From Bacteroidaceae bacterium (GTDB lineage Bacteria > Bacteroidota > Bacteroidia > Bacteroidales > Bacteroidaceae): DNA of 7,092 nucleotides. The stretch spans positions 1 through 7,092 of the forward strand of contig JAGCWG010000601.1 in NCBI GenBank assembly GCA_017961965.1, given 5' to 3'. Shown one piece after another: positions 1 through 5,834 of this stretch. The notes under the pieces were generated by a model, which saw nothing but the letters and a program-made list of their open reading frames with translations, did no database searches and had not been told where the DNA came from. A program made the position numbers and the translations under genes. The first letter of the stretch is position 1, and each line of letters starts with the position of its first letter.

Positions 1-111
1 AAGCGGTCTCACTGACCAAAGGGAAGTAAAAACAGTCAAGAACTATTCTTCACCGACCGAAGGAAAGGACACAGAACAGAAACAAGAAAAAACGCCACAG
101 TGGACGATTAT

Positions 112-151
112 GCAAAAAGAATCAGTGAGCCACCATAGGCGACTCACTGAT
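112..151 (-). terminator. Rho-independent terminator of the GH128 gene
   Basis: A perfect 9-bp inverted repeat (ATCAGTGAG at 121-129, CTCACTGAT at 143-151) encloses a 13-nt loop. Read on the minus strand the stem is followed at once by TCTTTTTGC, a U-rich tract. It begins about 28 nt after the stop codon of the large hydrolase gene, which is the expected place for its terminator. On the plus strand no T-run follows the stem, so it should act in one direction only. Confidence 0.8.
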
Positions 152-178
152 ATAAATATAAATGGGAATGTCATGTGG

Positions 179-3100
179 TTATCTGACAATCACCTTACGT
201 ACAGAGCCATCAGACATACGGATAATGTTGATGCCCTTGCGAGGAGATGACTGCACCTTACCATCAAGCGAATAGATGTAGATGTTTGTTGGTGCTGAAA
301 CATCATCAACATTTATAATGTCGGTTGTGTCATCGGCACGCATACGAACATTGGCAGTACTTGGATTATATAGTAATGACCAGTTGTCGAAGATAGTCCA
401 GTCACCATTGATGGTTGATGTCTTTCTGATACCAATAGTAAGGACACCATCATTACCAACGGTTACATCCACATAGTTGTGGTACTTGCCTGCTGCAAAG
501 TAAAGACTTGCAGCGTGCATATTATTAGGAATGTAACGATTACCCACCACTGATTCACTTCCTCCGAGCATGACGGATGATGCCTCGCTACTTGCACGAA
601 CAAGAGCCACGGCGTTTGTCACACCATTACCTGTTGCATAAAGTTGAGCACGGTTGTTGGATGTGTTACTGAGCGTAGAGTAGTCATTGTCTGCAAAGCC
701 AGCACGATAGAATGCCTGCACACCCACACGATAGTCACCAGCAGGAAGACCAGTGATTGTCTGGTAGTAGTCGAATGTCTTGTTGTAATGCTCAGCACAG
801 TTGTAGCTTACGGCAGTCACACCTGTTCCGCTACAACCACTATTGCTATCACCCATATAACTTGCGTTGACAATATAGTCGGTCAAATCTACATCCTGCT
901 CTACCTCACCTTCATAACGCTCAAGTGTCCAGTTGTCAAAGATAACCCAGTCACCATTAATGGTTGATGTCTTGCGAAGACCGATGGTAAGACGTCCATC
1001 ACTGCCCACTGTAGCCTCAACATAATTGTGGTATTTGCCAGCAGCAAAATAGAGGCTTGCTGCCTGCATATTGTTAGGAATGTAGCGATTGCCAACTACA
1101 GACTCATTGCCTCCGAGCATGACGGATGATGCCTCGCTACTTGCACGTACAAGAGCCACGGTATTTGTCTCACCATTACCAGTAGCATAGAGCAAAGCAC
1201 GATTATTGGATGTATTGCCGAGAGTAGAATAGTCGTTGTCTGCAAAGCCAGCACGATAGAATGCCTGTACGCCAATGCGGTAACGACCTGCAGGAAGACC
1301 CGTGATTGTCTGATAATAGTCGAATGTCTTGTTGTAATGCTCAGCACAGTTGTAGCTAACGGCAGTCACACCCGTTCCGCTCCAACCATTATTGTTATTG
1401 CTACTGTAACTTGGATTACTGATAGATGATGTACAGTCAACAATAGTCTCCTGACCTGAGCCGTTGTCCTTAGCAAGGCGTATATTGTCGAAGAAGAGGA
1501 AAGCATTATTTGTTGACGTAGTACCAAGAGCCACGAAACCGGCACTAAGTGTAACGGTCTTAGACTCCGTGAGTGTAAACCATATCATCTCATTCTTCCA
1601 CTGGCCTACAGCCACACGATTGATAGAGCCATAGTGAGCCTGATTATCAATGATGACACCTGTGTTGTTAGTGAAGTTCACATCGTTCTTAGCATTATAC
1701 ACGTCATAAGAAAGACGGTAATTACCTGCTGGGAGAGTCACGTTCTGGGTATAGACAGACTGAGTAGTCCATCCCTGTGACATACCGAGAGCACCACCAG
1801 AGGTATTGCCATCCTTATTGAGTGCAGGAACAGAAGTGCCATTGACGGTAAACGAAGAACCGTACTTAACGGCAGAACTGCAACCAAGAGTACTTGTATT
1901 GGATGTTGTCCATCCATTTACGGCACGGTGATTGGATGCACCTGTGGAGAGATTAACAGAAAGGAAATCAGACGAATTATCAAAGCCTGCGTTGACAATA
2001 TATGATGAAGTCACATCCTCGTATGTATCGCCATTAGGAGTGATAACCATCTCTGCCCTTGTACGTATCGGAGATGTAATGCCAATAGGATAGACTGCTA
2101 TACGGAACGAGTAGATGCCTTCACGTGGCAGAGCTGACGAGAACGTGTAATGGGCACCAGCCTTGGCACTCATGTCCTTAGGAGTAACCTTGGCAAAACG
2201 AGAGAAAGAGAGTTTGCCAGGCAACTTAGCCTCAACGACTACGGAGTCAACCATATCGCCATTAGGGTCATTCCACTCAAGCTCGCAAGCATTGGTTGAC
2301 GTATTATACGAAGCAATAAGATTGGCAGGAGTAAGTGTAACGACACGTGGCACGAACTCATTGGCAGGATTATAGCCAAGGTCATCATTCATGTTGGCAT
2401 AGTAATTGCCAAGGATGGAAAGTGTGCCGTCCTTATATATCTTTGAACAGTCTGCTTCACTGTTCCAGTAAGCATAACGCTCAATACGTGAATTGGAATT
2501 GAGAATATCGAGCAAAGGCTTTGTACCATTGTAACAAGCCTGCTGATTGGCTGTAGAGAATGAGCCACGACCGTCAGGACAAGCGGAGAAGATACCATTA
2601 TTGTTCCAGCTTGCACCCCACACCCACTCGGATATCCATACTGGACGGCCATTACCATAATTGTCGCTATACCATGTAAGGCTGTTGAACGTGCCTGATG
2701 CCCAGTAACAATGGAGGTCAAGAATGTCACAACGCCATCCACGTGCATCAATAGAATCGCAGAAAGCCTTGAGGTGTCTCATCGAGCCGTCATGAGAAGA
2801 TTCTGAGCAGAGACGCATACCTGTACGCATGAGGTTCTGCCAGTTGTCGAGGACTGTAGCCACATCCTGTGGGTGGTCATCGGCAGAGTTACCCGGTTCG
2901 TTGTTAGTCTTCATGTGACATGAATAGCCGACAGAGCCACACTCCTCGGCTGAAGGCCAGTTCTCATATATATGGTTAGGCACGCACTCTGTGTCAGGAT
3001 AGCGGTTCTCACCCACTCCCCAACTGTAGCACCATGATGAATTGAGGGCATCATTGGCAGCAAAACGTGTATCGCTTGCAAGTCCTGCCTTCTTGGCATT

Positions 3101-3736
3101 CTGCCACTTGAAGAGACGATAGGATGACACACGAGCATCCATATTAGCTGGCATGGAAGGAATCTCAAGGTCCTCCTTGTCGGCTATGAAGCAACGGCTA
3201 TAGCCCCATCCGCCAGTACCGAGGGCAAAAGTGACCATGTAGCCACGCTTCAGCTTGAACGAGCGAATCTGATTGTTGAGAGTACTCGTGCTGAGAGTCT
3301 TCATGAATCCACCATCATGTCCCTCCGAATAGTTGTTGCACGACGTACCGCCATAGTTTGGCTGCGTGTAGCAAGTGAGCGGCTTGAAGTCGCTACCATA
3401 CGGAAAGACAATAGCACCATGCGAATACATCTTGACCTGACAGTTGACACCATCAACAGCAACAGAGCCATTGATACGGATGTGTGACAACCAGTTGCTG
3501 ATGACAACACTCGGTTTGATGTTGCGGATGATTACCACAGCATGCTCCGTGTTGGTAATGTTCACATAACCAGCGGAAGTGAAAGGTGTAGTACTCGTGA
3601 TGACATAGTCAACACTCTGATTGACGGTAACAGCGCCTGTTACCTGTGTCACAGTTGTTGTGGTATTGCCAGCAAGAGAATTGGCAACAGCACCAATAAA
3701 GAACAACAATGACACCAAGAAAGGTTTCTTTCTCAT
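179..3736 (-). CDS. Secreted multidomain GH128-type glycoside hydrolase (putative beta-1,3-glucanase) with T9SS-like C-terminal tail
   Basis: Predicted secreted enzyme that cleaves beta-1,3-glucan-like polysaccharide outside the cell. I chose the ATG at 3736 (1185 aa) over an in-frame ATG at 3817: it opens a clean signal peptide (MRKKPFLVSLLFFIGAVANSLAG), and a -7 promoter box lies between the two. Numbering is from this start. Residues 24-195 are a beta-rich region I cannot name. Residues about 200-460 fit the GH128/Asl1-like layout: W-Y-W and VP motifs, NNEPG with probable acid/base E280, LHCYW, ISEW with probable nucleophile E370, then ERYAYW. Residues 462-566 look like fibronectin III. 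Residues 571-756, 764-941 and 947-1123 are jelly-roll-like modules (PAGxYR... FDNxxL); the last two are near-duplicates. The tail, about 1136-1185 (IYSLDGK... ending KVIVR), resembles T9SS sorting signals. The N-terminal and catalytic parts are cysteine-rich (16 Cys up to residue 484). The fold family is fairly secure; the exact glucan substrate is inferred. Confidence 0.85.
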   Translation of the reverse strand: MRKKPFLVSLLFFIGAVANSLAGNTTTTVTQVTGAVTVNQSVDYVITSTTPFTSAGYVNITNTEHAVVIIRNIKPSVVISNWLSHIRINGSVAVDGVNCQVKMYSHGAIVFPYGSDFKPLTCYTQPNYGGTSCNNYSEGHDGGFMKTLSTSTLNNQIRSFKLKRGYMVTFALGTGGWGYSRCFIADKEDLEIPSMPANMDARVSSYRLFKWQNAKKAGLASDTRFAANDALNSSWCYSWGVGENRYPDTECVPNHIYENWPSAEECGSVGYSCHMKTNNEPGNSADDHPQDVATVLDNWQNLMRTGMRLCSESSHDGSMRHLKAFCDSIDARGWRCDILDLHCYWASGTFNSLTWYSDNYGNGRPVWISEWVWGASWNNNGIFSACPDGRGSFSTANQQACYNGTKPLLDILNSNSRIERYAYWNSEADCSKIYKDGTLSILGNYYANMNDDLGYNPANEFVPRVVTLTPANLIASYNTSTNACELEWNDPNGDMVDSVVVEAKLPGKLSFSRFAKVTPKDMSAKAGAHYTFSSALPREGIYSFRIAVYPIGITSPIRTRAEMVITPNGDTYEDVTSSYIVNAGFDNSSDFLSVNLSTGASNHRAVNGWTTSNTSTLGCSSAVKYGSSFTVNGTSVPALNKDGNTSGGALGMSQGWTTQSVYTQNVTLPAGNYRLSYDVYNAKNDVNFTNNTGVIIDNQAHYGSINRVAVGQWKNEMIWFTLTESKTVTLSAGFVALGTTSTNNAFLFFDNIRLAKDNGSGQETIVDCTSSISNPSYSSNNNNGWSGTGVTAVSYNCAEHYNKTFDYYQTITGLPAGRYRIGVQAFYRAGFADNDYSTLGNTSNNRALLYATGNGETNTVALVRASSEASSVMLGGNESVVGNRYIPNNMQAASLYFAAGKYHNYVEATVGSDGRLTIGLRKTSTINGDWVIFDNWTLERYEGEVEQDVDLTDYIVNASYMGDSNSGCSGTGVTAVSYNCAEHYNKTFDYYQTITGLPAGDYRVGVQAFYRAGFADNDYSTLSNTSNNRAQLYATGNGVTNAVALVRASSEASSVMLGGSESVVGNRYIPNNMHAASLYFAAGKYHNYVDVTVGNDGVLTIGIRKTSTINGDWTIFDNWSLLYNPSTANVRMRADDTTDIINVDDVSAPTNIYIYSLDGKVQSSPRKGINIIRMSDGSVRKVIVR
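374..832 (-). repeat. In-frame tandem domain repeat, C-terminal copy
   Basis: This is the second of two tandem copies of a 153-residue module within the hydrolase gene (residues 969-1121 from the chosen start). It matches the copy at 923-1381 at an exact offset of 549 bp (183 codons). By direct comparison 138 of 153 residues are identical, about 90%. Some stretches, such as the 28 bases starting at 571, are identical in DNA, while others (about 421-475) differ at many positions. Weaker similarity continues to about 866. In this copy the tryptophan of the GWSGTG motif is a cysteine. Confidence 0.9.
923..1381 (-). repeat. In-frame tandem domain repeat, N-terminal copy
   Basis: This is the first of the two near-identical jelly-roll-like modules (residues 786-938 from the chosen start). 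It carries the segments NCAEHYNKTFDYYQTITGLP and QAFYRAGFADNDYSTL, which I recognise as recurring in Prevotella surface proteins. A third, strongly diverged module of the same general plan precedes it (residues 571-756), so the array probably grew by duplication of its last unit. The modules are probably carbohydrate-binding or spacer domains; that role is inferred from the fold pattern and from their attachment to a glycoside hydrolase. Confidence 0.9.
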
Positions 3737-3790
3737 TGTAAAAAAGGTTAATTGATTAATAAAATGGTTAGTATATTTCTTGTTTCGATA

Positions 3791-3798
3791 CAAAAATA
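3791..3798 (-). promoter_or_regulatory. Putative Bacteroidetes -7 promoter box for the GH128 gene
   Basis: On the minus strand this reads TATTTTTG, an exact match to the Bacteroidetes -7 consensus TAnnTTTG. It lies 54 nt upstream of the chosen ATG at 3736, giving a leader of about 45-50 nt. I see no good -33 TTTG at the usual 19-21 nt spacing, so support comes from the -7 box alone. The leader is AT-rich with no Shine-Dalgarno sequence. The box is downstream of the alternative ATG at 3817, which argues against that start. Confidence 0.45.
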
Positions 3799-3965
3799 CG
3801 ATTTTTAAGTATTCCACGTCTGTTTTTCATGACAAAAATGCTTCAACATACCTCATTTCTTATTCTAAATCATTGAAATAGTAGGATAGTCCATCATCGT
3901 ATGAGATAAAAAGGAGACTGAACTACAATAAAAACTATAACAGTATGAAAGAAACAGATACATAG

Positions 3966-3997
3966 TACTGATAAAAGGATTAAAGCATGTTTCAGTA
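3966..3997. repeat. Short inverted repeat just upstream of the TA promoter
   Basis: TACTGA (3966-3971) and TCAGTA (3992-3997) form an inverted repeat with a 20-nt gap, and CAGTAT recurs at 3941. The repeat ends 6 nt before the -33 element of the toxin-antitoxin promoter. Autoregulatory antitoxins bind repeats in such places, so this could be the operator, but half-sites this short can arise by chance. The divergent spacer 3818-4003 otherwise shows nothing I can assign. Confidence 0.25.
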
Positions 3998-4003
3998 TCG
4001 ATA

Positions 4004-4035
4004 TTTGCGTAATTGAAAATAAAATTCTATTTTTG
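4004..4035 (+). promoter_or_regulatory. Bacteroidetes-type promoter of the toxin-antitoxin operon
   Basis: TTTG at 4004-4007 is followed after exactly 20 nt by TATTTTTG at 4028-4035. Both elements and the spacing fit the Bacteroidetes sigma-ABfr consensus (TTTG, 19-21 nt, TAnnTTTG). Transcription should begin near 4041-4043, leaving a leader of about 28 nt without a Shine-Dalgarno site before the ATG at 4070. The same position rules out translation from the in-frame ATG at 4013, which lies upstream of the predicted transcript start. Confidence 0.65.
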
Positions 4036-4069
4036 CAACATAGTTTTAATAATAAACACTTTAAGACAA

Positions 4070-4405
4070 ATGCGAGCGCTGATTCAGACACAAGAATTCA
4101 TTGCATATTATAATAGTCTGCCAGAAAAAATCCGTGGCAAGTTTGACCATGCAATGAACATTCTTTGTAACATTGACGTTCCGAACGCTAAATTCGTCAA
4201 AAAACTGGTAGGAACAGATTTTTACGAAATGAGAGTTTCTGTTAATACAAATGAATACAGAACAATAATATTTGCAATAGACAACGACAATATTGTCAAC
4301 GCAAAACATATTTTACTACTCAACGCTTTTCTAAAGAAATCCACCAAGGATTATAGAGAGCAAATAGAAATAGCAGAATCAATTCTTAATCGATTTGAAA
4401 AATGA
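4070..4405 (+). CDS. Type II toxin of the RelE/ParE superfamily, Gp49-like/HigB-like
   Basis: Small basic protein of 111 aa, the usual size for a RelE-fold toxin. These toxins are typically ribosome-dependent mRNA endonucleases that arrest growth when freed from their antitoxin. The family pattern is clear. An N-terminal helical part (SLPEKIRGKF, 16-25) leads to the core strands KKLVGTDFYEMRV (44-56) and YRTIIFAIDND (63-73). The C-terminal segment is ILLLNAFLKKSTKDY (81-95), ending in IEIAESILNRF. Conserved basic residues R55, R64, K89 and K90 are the likely RNA-contacting set. I start at 4070 rather than 4013 because the promoter -7 box lies between them and the family begins about here. Toxin-first order and the ATGA overlap with the next gene are typical of HigBA-type operons. 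The cassette is markedly AT-richer than its neighbours and on the opposite strand to them, suggesting acquisition. The exact subfamily, and whether it acts on RNA, are inferred. Confidence 0.85.
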   Translation: MRALIQTQEFIAYYNSLPEKIRGKFDHAMNILCNIDVPNAKFVKKLVGTDFYEMRVSVNTNEYRTIIFAIDNDNIVNAKHILLLNAFLKKSTKDYREQIEIAESILNRFEK

Positions 4406-4671
4406 GAAATTTAGATATGACAAAACTGGCAACTATTCCTACAGCAAATGAGATGCTCGACAAGAAATACGGTGCAGAAGGAACAAAAAGCCGTGCGAAA
4501 TTTGATGCCGAGTCACAATCATGGTATGATAATCAGATTTCTGGTTCTTATCGCATTACCATGCCTAAGGCTCTACACCAGTCCTTATACAAATTTACGC
4601 GAGAGAAAGGAATCAGCATTAGTTCGTTCATCAACGAACTTGTCTCACGCGAACTTAACACAGCATACTAA
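4402..4671 (+). CDS. Antitoxin with HigA-like N-terminal segment and ribbon-helix-helix DNA-binding domain
   Basis: Partner antitoxin of 89 aa. Its ATG overlaps the toxin stop codon (ATGA, 4402-4405), indicating translational coupling; a second ATG at 4417 (residue 6) is a possible start. Residues about 11-43 (TIPTANEMLDKKYGAEGT, then R31, F34, W41, Y42) match the N-terminal segment I know from XRE/HigA-type antitoxins that accompany Gp49-like toxins. In those proteins an XRE helix-turn-helix follows. Here residues 48-86 instead read as a ribbon-helix-helix domain of the HicB C-terminal/Arc type: strand SYRITMP (49-55), helix ALHQSLYKFTREKG (57-70), then ISISSFINELVSREL (71-85). Likely roles are binding and neutralising the toxin through the N-terminal half and repressing the operon as an RHH dimer. 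Antitoxin identity is strong from context and length; the chimeric reading rests on motif recognition without a database search. Confidence 0.8.
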   Translation: MRNLDMTKLATIPTANEMLDKKYGAEGTKSRAKFDAESQSWYDNQISGSYRITMPKALHQSLYKFTREKGISISSFINELVSRELNTAY

Positions 4672-4685
4672 ATAATAGACATAGT

Positions 4686-4721
4686 AAAACTCAAGTTTCA
4701 TTATTGTGGAACTTGAGTTTT
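4686..4721 (+). terminator. Rho-independent terminator of the TA operon, overlapping the convergent transporter gene
   Basis: A perfect 12-bp stem (AAAACTCAAGTT at 4686-4697, AACTTGAGTTTT at 4710-4721) with a 12-nt loop is followed on the plus strand by TATTTTTCT. It starts 15 nt after the antitoxin stop codon. Because the left arm begins with AAAA, the minus-strand transcript also ends its stem in UUUU, so weak bidirectional action is plausible. The loop contains the stop codon of the minus-strand transporter (4701-4703), and the right arm encodes part of its C-terminus. Confidence 0.85.
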
Positions 4722-5654
4722 TATTTTTCTGAACAGACTTGCAACGATGCTACCAGAAAAATTATGCCATACGGAAAAGATGGCACCTGGAACAGTTGCC
4801 ATTGGGAACATGGCAAAGTGGGTGGCAGCAAGAGATGTGGCAAGTCCTGAATTCTGCATACCTACCTCGATGCTTATGGCAGCACGCTTGTTATGTGGCA
4901 TACCGATAGCACGGGCGGCAAGGTAGCCGAAGGCAAAGCCAAGGACATTATGAAGAATGACAGCAACAGCCACAAGGAAACTGCAACTGATGATATTCTG
5001 CGAGTTGTGCGAAACGATGATGCCTATTATTATGGCTATAGCGAGAGTTGATACCATCGGGAGGAAAGGCACAACCTTGCGTGTGATATTACCGAAATAA
5101 TGACTCACGACAAATCCCAAGGCTATAGGAAGAATGACAACCTGCACAATACTCATGAACATACCCAAGACATCAACGGCAACCGACTGACCAGCAAGAA
5201 GAAGTACGAGGGCAGGAGTGACGAAAGGGGCAAGGAGTGTGGAGACACCCGTCATGGCTACGCTGAGTGCCACATCACCCTTGGCAAGATAACAGATGAC
5301 ATTGCTTGCCGTTCCACCCGGACAACATCCCACAAGAATGACGCCGAGTGCCAACTCAGTTGGCAGGTTGAGTACCTTGCACAACAGCCATGCTACGGAT
5401 GGCATGACAAGGAACTGGGCAAGTTCGCCTACCACAATTTCCTTTGGGTGCATAATGACTGGTTTGAAGTCAGCTGGCTTAAGTGTCAATCCCATGCCGA
5501 ACATAACGACTCCAAGCATAGGAGTAATGGCTGACGTGCCTATCCACATAAATGAAGATGGCAAGAACAGAGCCATGAGTGATACTGCCACGACTACAAC
5601 CGTGATGTTTGCTGCCACAAGCGATGCTATCTTTACAAAACTACCCTTTTCCAT
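4701..5654 (-). CDS. Bile acid:sodium symporter (BASS/SBF) family transporter
   Basis: Integral inner-membrane protein of 317 aa, the normal length for bacterial SBF-family carriers (ASBT-NM, YocS and PanS relatives). It is hydrophobic throughout, with about nine to ten membrane segments. It carries the family hallmarks: GMGLTLKPADF (53-63), the discontinuous-helix motif GCCPGGTASN (109-118) and EVGMQNSGLA (263-272). In the family, the Glu and Gln of the last motif (E263, Q267) help bind sodium. It should drive uptake of an organic anion with Na+. The substrate cannot be read from sequence: bile acids, pantoate, pyruvate and other carboxylates are known for relatives. The ATG at 5654 is preceded by AAAGGA only 2 nt upstream, too close to be a normal Shine-Dalgarno site. 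A strong hairpin lies only 15 nt upstream of the start. Downstream, the last codons form part of the terminator hairpin of the convergent TA operon. Confidence 0.9.
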   Translation of the reverse strand: MEKGSFVKIASLVAANITVVVVAVSLMALFLPSSFMWIGTSAITPMLGVVMFGMGLTLKPADFKPVIMHPKEIVVGELAQFLVMPSVAWLLCKVLNLPTELALGVILVGCCPGGTASNVICYLAKGDVALSVAMTGVSTLLAPFVTPALVLLLAGQSVAVDVLGMFMSIVQVVILPIALGFVVSHYFGNITRKVVPFLPMVSTLAIAIIIGIIVSHNSQNIISCSFLVAVAVILHNVLGFAFGYLAARAIGMPHNKRAAISIEVGMQNSGLATSLAATHFAMFPMATVPGAIFSVWHNFSGSIVASLFRKIKTQVPQ

Positions 5655-5668
5655 AGTCCTTTACTGGT

Positions 5669-5709
5669 AAAAAGAAGACGTCGTCAACATAAAGATGCTG
5701 ACGACGTTT
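5669..5709 (-). terminator. Hairpin with U-tract between ackA and the transporter (terminator or attenuator)
   Basis: ACGTCGTCA (5678-5686) pairs with TGACGACGT (5699-5707). A further CAT/ATG pairing inside (5688-5690, 5695-5697) lies past one mismatch. On the minus strand the stem is followed by CTTCTTTTTACC, so it has the form of an intrinsic terminator for transcripts coming from ackA. It ends only about 15 nt before the transporter ATG, which leaves no room for a separate promoter after it. It may therefore act as a leader attenuator for the transporter. Confidence 0.65.
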
Positions 5710-5763
5710 CATTTATATACGATTTATCTTTTTAGCTGATTTCAACACCGAGGTCACGAATGT

Positions 5764-5811
5764 CACAGAGTCTTAATGCTCTGTGCTCTCTGTATTCTCT
5801 GTGCTCTCTGT
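5764..5811. repeat. Purine/pyrimidine-biased short tandem repeat with small hairpin
   Basis: A 15-nt sequence, CTCTGTGCTCTCTGT, occurs twice with an 18-bp period (5779-5793 and 5797-5811). On the minus strand the tract is a degenerate ladder of CACAGAGA-like units running from about 5816 to 5779. Its start also pairs with CACAGAG at 5764-5770, making a perfect 7-bp hairpin with CTCTGTG (5779-5785) and an 8-nt loop. Similar 'CACAGAG' tracts are familiar to me as intergenic repeats in Bacteroidales genomes. It sits just after ackA; no function is evident. Confidence 0.6.
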
Positions 5812-5834
5812 GTTTCAGAAAGATAATCTCTCCA

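Noticed and set aside
2..250. Plus-strand frame open from the window edge to a TGA at 248-250, possibly the tail of a gene entering from the left.
   Set aside because: It has no recognisable motif, runs through the hydrolase terminator hairpin and overlaps the hydrolase 3' end by about 70 bp. An 83-codon open frame here can arise by chance. Sequence to the left of the window would settle it.
374..1381. CRISPR array or mobile element as an explanation for the 549-bp repeats.
   Set aside because: Both copies are in frame within one open gene, encode the same folded module and have no terminal inverted repeats or spacer structure.
2389..2751. Minus-strand 120-residue frame inside the hydrolase gene.
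   Set aside because: It overlaps the GH128 catalytic domain in another frame and shows no domain pattern; it is a by-product of the composition of the real gene.
4013..4069. Upstream in-frame start for the toxin that would add 19 residues.
   Set aside because: The -7 box of the predicted promoter lies at 4028-4035, inside this extension, and the family normally begins close to the MRALIQT start.
5100..5534. Long plus-strand open frame opposite the transporter gene.
   Set aside because: Its translation is rich in His, Asp and Lys with no family resemblance; it is the antisense shadow of a clearly recognised transporter.
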